64,000 nucleotides of DNA from Bradyrhizobium sp. WSM1743. GTDB lineage: Bacteria > Pseudomonadota > Alphaproteobacteria > Rhizobiales > Xanthobacteraceae. Below are positions 9,142 through 17,479 of the stretch, piece by piece (positions within the stretch are counted from its first letter, which is position 1; the number at the start of each line of letters is the position of its first letter). A program made the translations under genes and the position numbers. The stretch lies in assembly GCF_000473065.1 (NCBI RefSeq), contig NZ_AXAZ01000030.1, forward strand, positions 1 through 64,000, given 5' to 3'. Under the pieces are notes generated by a model. That model saw only the letters and a list, made by a program, of their open reading frames with translations. It was not told where the DNA came from and did not search any database.

Positions 9142-9186
9142 GCACGATCCGGAAAAGTGCGCAGCGGTTTTCCGGAAAGATCGTGC
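9142..9186. repeat. Short palindromic intergenic repeat (RIME-like) between fabD and fabG
   Basis: 45 bases with outer arms GCACGATC / GATCGTGC and inner arms CGGAAAA / TTTTCCG. This pattern (a GCATGATCCGGAAAA-type palindrome) is a widely dispersed mobile repeat in rhizobia. It lies inside the fab transcription unit and would fold in the mRNA. Confidence 0.65.
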
Positions 9187-9227
9187 GTCAACTCAAGAAC
9201 TCAAGCGCGATGACCATTCATCGCGCT

Positions 9228-10187
9228 TCAAGCCTGCTTCGCAGCGGCCAATGCATCCTTGGCGGCGGCAATATCGTTCGGACCGCCGACCGCAATGCCG
9301 ACGGCACCGTCCGCAATGCGCTTGACGAGACCCGTCAGCACCTTGCCGGCGCCGATCTCGAAGAAGCGGGTGACGCCCTGCCCGGCCATATAGGCGACCG
9401 ACTCGCGCCAGCGCACCGTGCCGGTGACCTGCTCGACCAGGCGGCGGCGGATCTCGTCGGGATCGCTGATGGCGCTCGCCAGAACGTTCGACACCAGCGG
9501 CGCCGCCGGCGCCTTGATCGTGACCTTCGCCAGCGCCTCCGCCATGGCGTCCGCAGCCGGCTGCATCAGCTTGCAATGGAACGGCGCGGACACCGGCAGC
9601 AGCATCGCGCGCTTGGCGCCCTTCGCCTTGGCAATCTCGACGGCGCGATCGACCGCGGCCTTGTCGCCTGAAACCACCACCTGCCCGCCGCCATTGTCGT
9701 TGGCGGCCTGGCAGACCTGCCCCTGTGCCGCCTCGCCCGCGACCTCCATGGCGGCCTCATAGTCGAGACCGAGCAGCGCAGCCATCGCGCCGGCGCCGAC
9801 CGGGACGGCCTTTTGCATTGCGAGACCGCGCGTGCGAAGCAAGCGGGCGGTATCCGAAATCGTCAGGCTGCCGGCCGCGGCCAACGCCGAATATTCACCA
9901 AGCGAGTGGCCGGCAACGAAGGCCGCGTCTCGTCCCACGGAAAAACCAGCCTCAGCCTCTAGCACGCGCAGGGTGGCGATAGACACCGCCATCAGCGCCG
10001 GCTGGGCGTTCTCGGTGAGCTGGAGGGTTTCGGCCGGACCTTCCCAGATGATCGCCGTCAGCTTCTCCCCAAGCGCGGCATCGACCTCGTCGAACACGGC
10101 GCGTGCCACCGGAAAGGCGTCGGCCAGGGCCTTGCCCATGCCGACCGCCTGGGAACCCTGCCCAGGAAATGTGAATGCTGCCGTCAT
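9228..10187 (-). CDS. fabD: Malonyl-CoA:ACP transacylase
   Basis: 319 residues from MTAAFTFPGQGSQAVGMGKAL. The start at 10187 has AGGGAG upstream; an ATG 21 bases earlier (MPDKQGAP) with GAGAGGGATC is also possible. The catalytic Ser is in VAGHSLGEYSALAAAG, and the oxyanion Gln in FPGQGSQ. Loads malonyl units onto ACP. First gene of the fabD-fabG-acpP-fabF run. Confidence 0.97.
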   Translation of the reverse strand: MTAAFTFPGQGSQAVGMGKALADAFPVARAVFDEVDAALGEKLTAIIWEGPAETLQLTENAQPALMAVSIATLRVLEAEAGFSVGRDAAFVAGHSLGEYSALAAAGSLTISDTARLLRTRGLAMQKAVPVGAGAMAALLGLDYEAAMEVAGEAAQGQVCQAANDNGGGQVVVSGDKAAVDRAVEIAKAKGAKRAMLLPVSAPFHCKLMQPAADAMAEALAKVTIKAPAAPLVSNVLASAISDPDEIRRRLVEQVTGTVRWRESVAYMAGQGVTRFFEIGAGKVLTGLVKRIADGAVGIAVGGPNDIAAAKDALAAAKQA

Positions 10188-10360
10188 CGGCGCTCCCTGC
10201 TTGTCAGGCATGATCCCTCTCGAGAACCGGCAGCCGATTACGCACGGCCTTGGGCCATGGTTCCGGATCATGCTCCAAAGGGGGCCGTAGACACCGTCCG
10301 GGGCCGCACTGTCAAGCCGAGACGGGAACCTGAACCAGCATTCAACGGGGAATGCGCCCC

Positions 10361-11386
10361 TTAGAACCCGCCGGCAGTCTGGTTGGCATCGACCTCCGCC
10401 CCGGCCCGGGCGCGGCGCGCACTGTTGACCAGTTGCCCCGGCCGATCCTCGCGGTTCGGCTTTGCCGTCGCCAGCCGCAGCACCGCTGCGTAATTCGGCT
10501 GCACTTCCGTGCGGCCGGCGTACCGGCTCGCGCTCAGCAGGCGATGCACCTTCGGCAGATTGTAGCAAGGCACGTAAAACAACAGATGATGCTCGAGGTG
10601 ATAGTTCACGTAGTACGGCGCGATGAACAGGCGCTCGAGAAAATTGGCATGCGTGGTGCGGGTGTTGCGCAAGGGGTCGTTGCTATCGGGGACGACAGCG
10701 TGCTCGGCGATGTTGCGGATGCGGGTGATGACCATCATCCAGGTCAGCAGCGGCACCAGCCAGAGCAGCGGATAGGCCCACCACACGCCAGCCGCAGCGA
10801 GCGCCGCAAACATGATCGCATTGACCACACATTGCGGGCCAAGCATCTCCCAGAAATGCGCCGCACGCTGCCGCCATGACCAGTCCTTTGGCCCGAGCGC
10901 GTTGAGCAGCTGTGCCTTGCGCTGCTGGTAGCCGGTCTGCCCGGTGATGTCGCGAATGAACTTGCGGCGATAGCTCAGCCTGGTGATCGGAAACGGCGCC
11001 GACAGCACGAGATCGGGATCGTCCTCCTGCTGGGTGCGCGCATGATGCTGAAGGTGGTAGCGCCGGTAGCTGCGCGTCTCCGCAAACAGCGGATAGGCGC
11101 AGAACCACTGGCTCAGCGCCAGATTGGTTTTCTCGTCGGCGGACAGGCAGCCATGTGCACCGTCGTGCATCAGGATCGCTAGCCCAAGCTGGCGCGAGCC
11201 GATGATGGCGACGGCAAGAATATAGGTCACCGGATTGGGCCACCAGGCGACCAGAGCGATGGCTCCAATGATCAACGCCCAGGCGTGCGCGATCAGTGCA
11301 GCGCCTTTCCAGGTCAGGCGCTGGCGCACCTCGGCCAATTGATCATCGGTCAGGAAATCGCGGGCACGAATGCGAAGCGCGGTCAT
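10361..11386 (-). CDS. Fatty acid desaturase
   Basis: 341-residue membrane protein with the three histidine clusters of membrane di-iron desaturases: HDGAHG (about 95), YHLQHHAR (about 130) and YHLEHHLLFYVP (about 270), between hydrophobic segments. It introduces a double bond into an acyl chain in the membrane; substrate and position cannot be told. It starts 3 bases after the stop codon of a TetR gene that has its own operator, so the pair behaves as an autoregulated unit, as known for desaturases controlled by TetR-type repressors. Confidence 0.9.
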   Translation of the reverse strand: MTALRIRARDFLTDDQLAEVRQRLTWKGAALIAHAWALIIGAIALVAWWPNPVTYILAVAIIGSRQLGLAILMHDGAHGCLSADEKTNLALSQWFCAYPLFAETRSYRRYHLQHHARTQQEDDPDLVLSAPFPITRLSYRRKFIRDITGQTGYQQRKAQLLNALGPKDWSWRQRAAHFWEMLGPQCVVNAIMFAALAAAGVWWAYPLLWLVPLLTWMMVITRIRNIAEHAVVPDSNDPLRNTRTTHANFLERLFIAPYYVNYHLEHHLLFYVPCYNLPKVHRLLSASRYAGRTEVQPNYAAVLRLATAKPNREDRPGQLVNSARRARAGAEVDANQTAGGF

Positions 11387-11389
11387 GGC

Positions 11390-12094
11390 CTAATCCTCTC
11401 CATTCGAATTACTGGATGCGTCGCGCTCCTCGACGAGACGCAGGCGCCCGGTGTCTTCAGTGGATTTCGCCTGCTCGCCCAGCACGCGCAGCATCTCGGC
11501 GCAGAGCTCCTCGGGCGAACGGCCCATCGCATAGCCTTCGAGGATGACGCCGATGGCGACGGCCCAGAAGCGCCGCGAGCTTTCGTCGGGCGCGCGCAGG
11601 GAACGCCAGCCGTGCCGCTCGACCTGGCCCGCATAGGCGCGTGCGCCCTCGCTGTGCAGGCGCTCGATGGTCCGCTCGACCAGCGGTGCGAGATCCTGGC
11701 GACGACGCGTCAATGCCAGCGCTTCGGCGAAGAAAGCGACCGAATCGCTCGCCGTCACGGTCTCGGCCAGTGCGTGGGTGTAATCCCGGGGCGTGCGCGC
11801 CTTCAGCGCCGCCTGCTCGGTGGCGCGCGCCAGGTACAAGAGATCGCGGCAGGCGCATTCGACGAACAGCGCCTCCTTGGTGCGGAAGTAATAGGTGATC
11901 TGGCTCGGGAACGCGTCCGCGGCGGCCGCAATGTCGGTGATCGCCGTGCCAGATAGCCCCCGCTCCCGAAACAGCGGGCTCGCAGCATCCAAGAGCAGCG
12001 ACCGCATCTTGCGGCCGGCCGAGCGCGTCGCGCGCACAGCGTGCTTGGGGTCGCCTGCTGCCTCTAGCGGCGCATCAGCCGACGTTTTCGCCAT
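11390..12094 (-). CDS. TetR-family regulator of the desaturase
   Basis: 234 residues. The N-terminal helix-turn-helix spans about residues 28-75 (LFRERGLSGTAITDIAAAADAFPSQITYYFRTKEALF), the usual TetR signature. The rest would be the ligand and dimer domain; its end is polar. A perfect 8-bp inverted repeat with 1-bp centre lies 22 bases upstream of the ATG and is the likely operator. The desaturase follows after 3 bases, so an acyl-CoA or fatty acid ligand is a reasonable guess, not shown. Confidence 0.9.
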   Translation of the reverse strand: MAKTSADAPLEAAGDPKHAVRATRSAGRKMRSLLLDAASPLFRERGLSGTAITDIAAAADAFPSQITYYFRTKEALFVECACRDLLYLARATEQAALKARTPRDYTHALAETVTASDSVAFFAEALALTRRRQDLAPLVERTIERLHSEGARAYAGQVERHGWRSLRAPDESSRRFWAVAIGVILEGYAMGRSPEELCAEMLRVLGEQAKSTEDTGRLRLVEERDASSNSNGED

Positions 12095-12115
12095 GGAGGT
12101 CCTCTTTGCTACTTA

Positions 12116-12132
12116 TTTGTATGACATACAAA
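12116..12132. promoter_or_regulatory. Likely TetR operator of the tetR-desaturase operon
   Basis: TTTGTATG-A-CATACAAA, a perfect palindrome of 8-bp arms, 22 bases upstream of the tetR start codon in an AT-rich island. Size and symmetry fit a TetR dimer site that overlaps the promoter. Confidence 0.75.
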
Positions 12133-12219
12133 CAAATAGATCAAGCCGGATGTGGTATGGGAGGATGAGTCTGACCTCGTCGCGCCGAGAGGATCTGGGT
12201 CGAAAATGCCCCCTCCACC

Positions 12220-12247
12220 TTGCAAAGCCGGCCAAAATCCGTATAAG
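12220..12247 (+). promoter_or_regulatory. Sigma-70 type promoter of the rpsF operon
   Basis: TTGCAA (12220-12225), 16 bases, TATAAG (12242-12247). Transcription would start near 12255 and give a leader of about 185 bases before rpsF. The leader could hold the S6:S18 autoregulatory element known from other bacteria, but I could not identify its hairpin with certainty. Confidence 0.6.
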
Positions 12248-12438
12248 GCGCGCATCCGCAGACCCCGGCCGGGAGCTGAACGGACGGTCTCAGCAAATCA
12301 TTCGTGATTTTGGTGTGGCAGGGCCAGTCGGCCCGTCGTCCCGTGTTTCCGCCTTCTGAGCTTGATCCCAGAGTCCTTTCCGAAGGTCTCTTAAGGGTTT
12401 GACGCCGGGCGATGCGCCAACATGAGGAAAGGACGTCC

Positions 12439-12906
12439 ATGCCTCTTTACGAGCATGTTTTTCTCGCGCGTCAGGACGCGAGCCCGCAGCAGGTCGAAGA
12501 GCTGACTGCGCAGATGACCGGTATCGTCGAAGGTCTCGGCGGCAAGATCACCAAGACCGAGAATTGGGGCGTGCGCTCCCTCACCTACCGCATGAACAAG
12601 AACCGCAAGGCGCACTTCGTGCTGCTCAACATCGACGCGCCGTCCGCGGCGATCGCCGAGATCGAGCGCCAGGAGCGCATCAGCGAGGACGTGATCCGCT
12701 ATCTCAGCGTCCGCGTCGAGGAGCTCGAGGAAGGCCCGTCCGCGATGATGCGCAAGGCCGACCGTGATCGCGAGCGTGACGACCGCGGCGGTGGCTTCCG
12801 CGGCGAGCGTGAAGGCGGCTTCCGTGGCGACCGCGAGGGCGGTTTCCGCGGTGATCGCGGTCCGCGCCGTCCGCGCGATGAAGCTGAAACCACGGATGGG
12901 GAGTAA
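12439..12906 (+). CDS. rpsF: Ribosomal protein bS6
   Basis: 155 residues from [20 protein letters not shown]; the ATG at 12439 follows GAGGAAAGGA at good spacing. The S6 domain ends near residue 100 ([17 protein letters not shown]). A charged tail follows with repeats of GGFRGxREG (about residues 115-140), the Arg/Gly-rich extension common in alphaproteobacterial S6. Binds S18 in the 30S platform. rpsR follows after 5 bases. Confidence 0.98.
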   Translation: MPLYEHVFLARQDASPQQVEELTAQMTGIVEGLGGKITKTENWGVRSLTYRMNKNRKAHFVLLNIDAPSAAIAEIERQERISEDVIRYLSVRVEELEEGPSAMMRKADRDRERDDRGGGFRGEREGGFRGDREGGFRGDRGPRRPRDEAETTDGE

Positions 12907-12911
12907 GACCA

Positions 12912-13151
12912 ATGGCTGAAGCTGGTGCACGTCGCCCGTTTTTCCGTCGTCGCAAGAGCTGCCCGTTCACGGGCGCCAATGCTCCGAAGATCGACTACAA
13001 GGACTCCAAGCTCCTGATGCGTTACGTCTCCGAGCGCGGCAAGATCGTGCCGAGCCGCATCACCGCGGTGTCCGCGAAGAAGCAGCGTGAGCTCGCCCGC
13101 GCCATCAAGCGCGCGCGCTTCCTGGGTCTCTTGCCCTACGTCATTCGCTAA
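12912..13151 (+). CDS. rpsR: Ribosomal protein bS18
   Basis: 79 residues with [10 protein letters not shown] near the start and [39 protein letters not shown], unmistakable S18. Translated right after rpsF, with which it forms a dimer in the small subunit. Confidence 0.98.
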   Translation: MAEAGARRPFFRRRKSCPFTGANAPKIDYKDSKLLMRYVSERGKIVPSRITAVSAKKQRELARAIKRARFLGLLPYVIR

Positions 13152-13239
13152 CACGACCAATTCGATCGGCGGCCGCTGCGCCGCCGGTCGCTACGTTCTG
13201 ATTCTGAACTCATAAGGCTTCCGGGCCGTCCGGTCGCCG

Positions 13240-14271
13240 ATGGTTGGGGCAAACGACGCCTCTAACCGCTCGAAGGGAGCGGGACAGCTGATGATGGCCT
13301 TTGGACTGATAGCCCTGATCGCCGGCGCCGCGTCGGCCCTGATGTTCGCCTCGATCATCTCGGGCGCGCTGATCTCGCTCGTCCTGTTCTATCTCGCACC
13401 GCTGCCGCTGATGGTCGCCGCAATCGGCTGGGGACCGCTTTGCGCGAGCCTCGGCGGCATTGCCGCCGCGATCGGCCTCGGCGCTCTGTTCGGCCTGCCC
13501 TACTGCATCGCCTTCGCCGTCACGGTCGCATTGCCGGCCTGGTGGCTCGGCCATCTCGTCCTGCTCGGCCGGCAGGTCGGAAGTGTCGCGCCGGACGCCA
13601 CCGCCACCGAACCACCGGCCGCGCCCGAGATCGAGTGGTACCCGGTCGGCCGCGTCCTGCTCTGGATCGCGGGCTTCGCCATGCTGACCACGATCGCCGC
13701 TCTGCTCACGCTCGGCACCGACGCCGAAACCATCACCGGCACGCTGCGGCGCGGCCTGATGCGCCTCCTCCGCGCCACCGACCCGCAGACCTCGGGCGAA
13801 GCCAGTCAGTTCGTCGACGCGCTGGTGCGCATCGCGCCAGCCGCCGCCACCATCATCGCGATGATGACGCTGACTCTCAACCTCTGGCTCAGCGCCAAGG
13901 TGACCGCGACGTCAGGCCGGCTTCGCCGTCCCTGGCCGGATCTGATGACGGCCGAGCTGCCGCCGATGACGCTGGTGGCGCTCTGCATCGCCCTCGCCCT
14001 CTGCTTCACTGGCGGGCTGCTCGCCATCGTCGCGCAGATCGCCACGGCCGCGCTGATGATGGGCTATGCGCTGACCGGTTTTGCCGTGCTGCATACGCTC
14101 ACGCTCGCGCTGAAGAGCCGCACGTTCTGGCTCGGCTCGACCTACGCCATCGTCGTCGTGTTCGGATGGCCGGTGATCGCGATGGTGATCCTCGGCCTTG
14201 CGGATGCCGTGTTCGGCTTCCGCGAGCGCTTCCTGCGCAGCCGGCAGCCGCCACCACTGCCAACCCCCTAA
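13240..14271 (+). CDS. DUF2232 multi-pass membrane protein
   Basis: 343 residues, about eight hydrophobic segments, with the opening [40 protein letters not shown] typical of DUF2232 (YybS-like) proteins that stand between rpsR and rplI in many bacteria. Role unknown; neighbours suggest only conserved synteny. Start is uncertain: ATG 13291 (MMAFGL) has AAGGGAG upstream and would put the first helix at the N terminus; ATG 13240 has no visible ribosome site. Confidence 0.88.
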   Translation: MVGANDASNRSKGAGQLMMAFGLIALIAGAASALMFASIISGALISLVLFYLAPLPLMVAAIGWGPLCASLGGIAAAIGLGALFGLPYCIAFAVTVALPAWWLGHLVLLGRQVGSVAPDATATEPPAAPEIEWYPVGRVLLWIAGFAMLTTIAALLTLGTDAETITGTLRRGLMRLLRATDPQTSGEASQFVDALVRIAPAAATIIAMMTLTLNLWLSAKVTATSGRLRRPWPDLMTAELPPMTLVALCIALALCFTGGLLAIVAQIATAALMMGYALTGFAVLHTLTLALKSRTFWLGSTYAIVVVFGWPVIAMVILGLADAVFGFRERFLRSRQPPPLPTP

Positions 14272-14318
14272 GTCACCCGAAACTGAAACCTACAGAGCAC
14301 TTCAAGAGGAGAACGAAT

Positions 14319-14918
14319 ATGGAAGTCATTTTGCTGGAACGCGTCAACAAGCTCGGCCAGATGGGCGAAGTCGTGAAGGTTCGCGACGGCTACGCCCGCA
14401 ATTTCCTGCTCAAGCGCGGCAAGGCGCTGCGCGCCACCGCCGACAACCGGGCCAAGTATGACGGCATGAAGGCCGAGCTCGAAGCCCGCAATCTCAAGGC
14501 CAAGGGCGAAGCGTCCAAGGTCGCCGAGAAGATCGAGGGCAAGAACATCATCGTGATCCGCCAGGCCTCCGAGGCCGGCCAGCTGTTCGGCTCGGTCACG
14601 GTGCGCGACATCGTCATCGCCTTCGAGACCGACGGCGTCCATCTCGACCGCCCGCAGGTGCAGCTCGACGCACCGATCAAGACCATCGGCAAGCACACGG
14701 TCACCGTTGCCGTTCATCCCGAGGTCGAGGTCGAGATCACCGTCACGGTTGCCCGCAGCCAGGACGAGGCCGAGCGCATCAACCGCGGCGAGGACATCTC
14801 GACCCGCAACGAGGATCGCGATGCGGCCGCCGAGGCGATCGCCGCCGCCGGCGAGTTCTTCGATCCGGAAGCCCAGCACGAGGAGGTCGCACCGGCCCCG
14901 GCTGCGGAAGAGAAGTAA
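14319..14918 (+). CDS. rplI: Ribosomal protein bL9
   Basis: 199 residues from [21 protein letters not shown]; the ATG follows AAGAGGAGAAC. N-terminal L9 domain with [17 protein letters not shown], connecting helix, C-terminal domain ([29 protein letters not shown]), then an acidic Ala/Glu tail of about 50 residues common in this order. Last gene of the rpsF operon; a palindromic repeat and a strong terminator follow. Confidence 0.98.
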   Translation: MEVILLERVNKLGQMGEVVKVRDGYARNFLLKRGKALRATADNRAKYDGMKAELEARNLKAKGEASKVAEKIEGKNIIVIRQASEAGQLFGSVTVRDIVIAFETDGVHLDRPQVQLDAPIKTIGKHTVTVAVHPEVEVEITVTVARSQDEAERINRGEDISTRNEDRDAAAEAIAAAGEFFDPEAQHEEVAPAPAAEEK

Positions 14919-14927
14919 GCGAGGCAT

Positions 14928-15026
14928 GTCGTTCCGGGGCGGTCCGCAGGACCGAACCCGGAACCTCGAGATTCTCAGGTGCGCAATTGCGCACCGGAGT
15001 TCTCGCTTCGCGAGCCCCGGAATGAC
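14928..15026. repeat. Palindromic intergenic repeat, family A (copy 1)
   Basis: About 99 bases with ends GTCGTTCCGGGGC and GCCCCGGAATGAC in inverted orientation and internal hairpins (GGTGCGCAATTGCGCACC). A second copy of the same family lies at 38422-38517. Such GTC(G/A)TTCCGGGG elements are scattered between genes in Bradyrhizobium. Confidence 0.75.
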
Positions 15027-15036
15027 GAAGATGATC

Positions 15037-15068
15037 AAAAGCCCGGCCGATTACGCGGCCGGGCTTTT
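15037..15068. terminator. Bidirectional intrinsic terminator
   Basis: AAAAGCCCGGCCG (15037-15049), 6-base loop, CGGCCGGGCTTTT (15056-15068): 13 perfect pairs with A and T tails on both sides, so it ends both the rpsF operon and the convergent thioesterase transcript. The thioesterase stop codon (15051-15053) is in the loop, so its last residues are encoded by one arm of the stem. Confidence 0.9.
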
Positions 15069-15518
15069 CGTTTTGGCGGCGACGTCTTCGCTCAGCATCG
15101 CGATCGAGGCGAGCGCGGTGGCCGTATGCTTCTCGACACCGTCGCTGACGCAGAACACGTCGGCCGCGACCACGGAGACCTGACGGCCCGGCTTGATCAC
15201 CCTGGCGCGGCAGATCAGCTTCTCGCCGACCGCGGGCGACAACAGATTGAGCTTGTATTCCGCCGTCAGCGCCGGCTGGCCGCGCGAGGTGGCGGCTGCG
15301 ATCGTCGTGGCGTTGTCGACCAGGAAGGCGGTCACGCCGCCATGAAAGAAGCCGTGCTGCTGCAGTAGCTCCGGCCGGCGCTCCACGGCGATGGTGCAGG
15401 TGCCGCGCGACAATTCGGACAGCTCGGCGCCGACCAGGTTCATAAAGCCCTGCCGGCCGACATTGGTGTGGATGCGCTCGGCAATTGGCGCGAATTCCGG
15501 ATCAGCGTCGGCTCGCAT
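15051..15518 (-). CDS. PaaI-type hotdog thioesterase
   Basis: 155 residues with the hotdog signature QQHGFFHGGVTAFLVDNAT, whose Gly and Asp mark the PaaI/ACOT13-like acyl-CoA thioesterases. It would hydrolyse an acyl- or aryl-CoA; substrate unknown. It lies 12 bases downstream of a TetR gene and is presumably under its control. The C-terminal KTKSPAA and the stop fall in the terminator. Confidence 0.9.
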   Translation of the reverse strand: MRADADPEFAPIAERIHTNVGRQGFMNLVGAELSELSRGTCTIAVERRPELLQQHGFFHGGVTAFLVDNATTIAAATSRGQPALTAEYKLNLLSPAVGEKLICRARVIKPGRQVSVVAADVFCVSDGVEKHTATALASIAMLSEDVAAKTKSPAA

Positions 15519-15530
15519 GCAGTCCTCTCC

Positions 15531-16127
15531 TCACTGCTTGTTGATGCGGTCGCATGGCCTTAGCGCACGATTGGCGCAGGCGATCAGCGTGTCGGCCTCA
15601 ATTCGCGGATCGGTGCGGTCGCGCCCCGACAGGAAGGCGCGGCAGAATATCTGCGCCGGACCGATCAGCTGGCTGACGAACATCACCGGCGTCATCGGCA
15701 GAAGTTCGCCGCTTGCAACCAGCGGCGCGCGCCAGCGTTCAATACCTTCCGCAAGCCGTGCATTCTGTGCGCGCTGGGCGTCGCGCACATCCTCGCCCCA
15801 TTCGCTGCGCGAGATCTCGAAGAGGTAGCGCGCCTCGCGCCGGCTGGTGACGACCCAGTCGAGATGCGCCCGGATCAGGCGATCGATGCCCTGCTCCGCG
15901 TCGGGGACGGGATCGAGCGCGGCCAGCACCGCGGCGTGATAGTGTCGCAAGACCTCCAGAAACAGCGCACCGGCGAGCTCCTTCTTCGAGCCGAAGACGT
16001 GAAAGAAGCTGCCATTGGAGGCGCGCGCCCGGGTGCGGATCGCGGCTACCGTCGCGGCTTCGAAGCCGACGCGGTCGAACACCATCAGCCCGGCTGCCAA
16101 CAGATCGTCTCGCACGCTCGTCGCCAT
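15531..16127 (-). CDS. TetR-family regulator
   Basis: 198 residues; helix-turn-helix about residues 20-55 (VGFEAATVAAIRTRARASNGSFFHVFGSKKELAG). In front of a thioesterase gene, 12 bases away, which points to an acyl- or aryl-CoA ligand by inference. An inverted repeat TAGAGT-GTT-ACTCTA upstream of the start is the likely operator. Confidence 0.88.
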   Translation of the reverse strand: MATSVRDDLLAAGLMVFDRVGFEAATVAAIRTRARASNGSFFHVFGSKKELAGALFLEVLRHYHAAVLAALDPVPDAEQGIDRLIRAHLDWVVTSRREARYLFEISRSEWGEDVRDAQRAQNARLAEGIERWRAPLVASGELLPMTPVMFVSQLIGPAQIFCRAFLSGRDRTDPRIEADTLIACANRALRPCDRINKQ

Positions 16128-16146
16128 CGACGCCTCCTAGATCGCT

Positions 16147-16165
16147 ACTCTAGAGTGTTACTCTA
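16147..16165. promoter_or_regulatory. Likely operator of the tetR-thioesterase unit
   Basis: Overlapping palindromes: ACTCTAGAGT (16147-16156) and TAGAGT-GTT-ACTCTA (16151-16165), about 20 to 38 bases upstream of the regulator start codon. Three ACTCT half-sites in alternating orientation suggest a TetR dimer, perhaps two. Confidence 0.6.
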
Positions 16166-16180
16166 ACCCTGGTCAATACG

Positions 16181-16213
16181 ATGCGGAGGCCGCGATGAAG
16201 GCGGCCTCCGCAT
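16181..16213. terminator. Strong hairpin after the cytochrome gene
   Basis: ATGCGGAGGCCGC (16181-16193), 7-base loop, GCGGCCTCCGCAT (16201-16213). Thirteen perfect pairs 25 bases past the stop of the minus-strand cytochrome gene. No T-run follows, so termination strength is uncertain. Confidence 0.55.
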
Positions 16214-16238
16214 GTCGGTCCAAAGAACGTGGCGGGCT

Positions 16239-17201
16239 TTAGCGCGAGATCGGCGGTGCCGGCGGACCGGATGACTCGGCTGGCGCAGCGGGCGTGGCTG
16301 CAGCAGCGGCCGCGGGGGGTGCCGGCTCCTGCGGCGGCTTGGCCGCCGGTTCGGAGCTGGCCGCAGACGCGGCCGGCCTGGAAGCAGCCTCTTCCGCCGG
16401 CTTGGGCGCCGCCGGCTCGGCGGGCTTCGCGGCTACAGGTGCAGGCGGCGTCACCTGCGGGACGGGGTCGGATCGCAATGCCGGGGCGTCGCCGCCGCGC
16501 TGTTCGACCTTCGCGCTATCAGGCTTGGTCTCGACGGGCTTCTCGGATGCCTTGCCGCTATCGGGCTCGGTCTTGGCGGTGTCAGGCTTGACGGTCTCAG
16601 GCTTCGGCGCGCTCTTCTTGTCTTCGGCAGCCGGGGCGGCGGCATCGACCTTCGGGGCTTCCTCAGTCCCGGGCTTAGCGCGCCGCTTGCCTTTGCGTGC
16701 CTCGGGCGCGGCCTGTCCCTCCGGCTTCGCGCCGTCCTCGCTGGGCCGCGCAGCGCGCTTCTGGCGCGCGCCCTCCGCGGCCGGAGCGGTGCCCTCGCCC
16801 TCGGGCTTGGCGGCCTCTTGCGAGCGCTGGCGGCGGCCCTGATGCTCAGGCGACTGGCCCGGAGCGGTGCTCGCTTCCTTCTCCTTGGCGCCGTCCTTCT
16901 TGCCGTCCTTGGCCTGATAGCGGGTGTCGGTGGCACCATTCGAAACCAGGTAGGAGGCGAGGACGCCCGCCATGTCCGAACTCGTGGTGTAGTGCTGGCG
17001 CAGGAATCCCGGCAGCGAGCCCGGCGCCACGGATTTCAAAAGTCCGCGCGGGCTCTTGTGGCAGGCATTGCAGGTCTGCGCGAATAGCTGGGACGGGGTC
17101 TTGCCGGCCTCGAGGTTCGTCGCCTGCGCAAGAACGGAATCGGCCGCACCGAAGCCGATCAGAAGCAATACCGTCGCGAGGCTGAGCGCTCGGCTCGACA
17201 T
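16239..17201 (-). CDS. c-type cytochrome with long Ala/Pro/Lys-rich tail
   Basis: 320 residues. Signal peptide (LSLATVLLLIGFGAADSVLAQA), then one heme c site CNACH at about residue 44 in LFAQTCNACHKSPRGLLKS. A methionine in the short stretch after it (DMAGVLASYLV) could be the distal ligand. The cytochrome-like part ends near residue 95. The remaining 220 residues are Ala, Pro, Lys and Glu-rich with no fold I recognise. The protein is periplasmic; electron partner unknown. Tail may span or bind cell wall (inference). Confidence 0.8.
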   Translation of the reverse strand: MSSRALSLATVLLLIGFGAADSVLAQATNLEAGKTPSQLFAQTCNACHKSPRGLLKSVAPGSLPGFLRQHYTTSSDMAGVLASYLVSNGATDTRYQAKDGKKDGAKEKEASTAPGQSPEHQGRRQRSQEAAKPEGEGTAPAAEGARQKRAARPSEDGAKPEGQAAPEARKGKRRAKPGTEEAPKVDAAAPAAEDKKSAPKPETVKPDTAKTEPDSGKASEKPVETKPDSAKVEQRGGDAPALRSDPVPQVTPPAPVAAKPAEPAAPKPAEEAASRPAASAASSEPAAKPPQEPAPPAAAAAATPAAPAESSGPPAPPISR

Positions 17202-17479
17202 TTCCCATCATCTCCGTTGAATTTACGCGAATGCAGCCGGCATCCGGCGCGGCGGCGGCCACCTTTTAACCGATTGGGCCGCGAATGGAAGCAGGCTCCA
17301 TGCGCAAGGATGTGGTTAAGCGGTTTTCGAATATCGGCTTTGAATACAGCGCAATACCGCAACCGGAACCGCCTCGCTAAATTTGAATGCAAACGCATAG
17401 GAACCGCTGCGGCGCCTGGGCGTCAGATATGAAGGCCGGGTTAGTCGCATCTTTCGGGTTCGCTCGAGAGGAAATGCCG

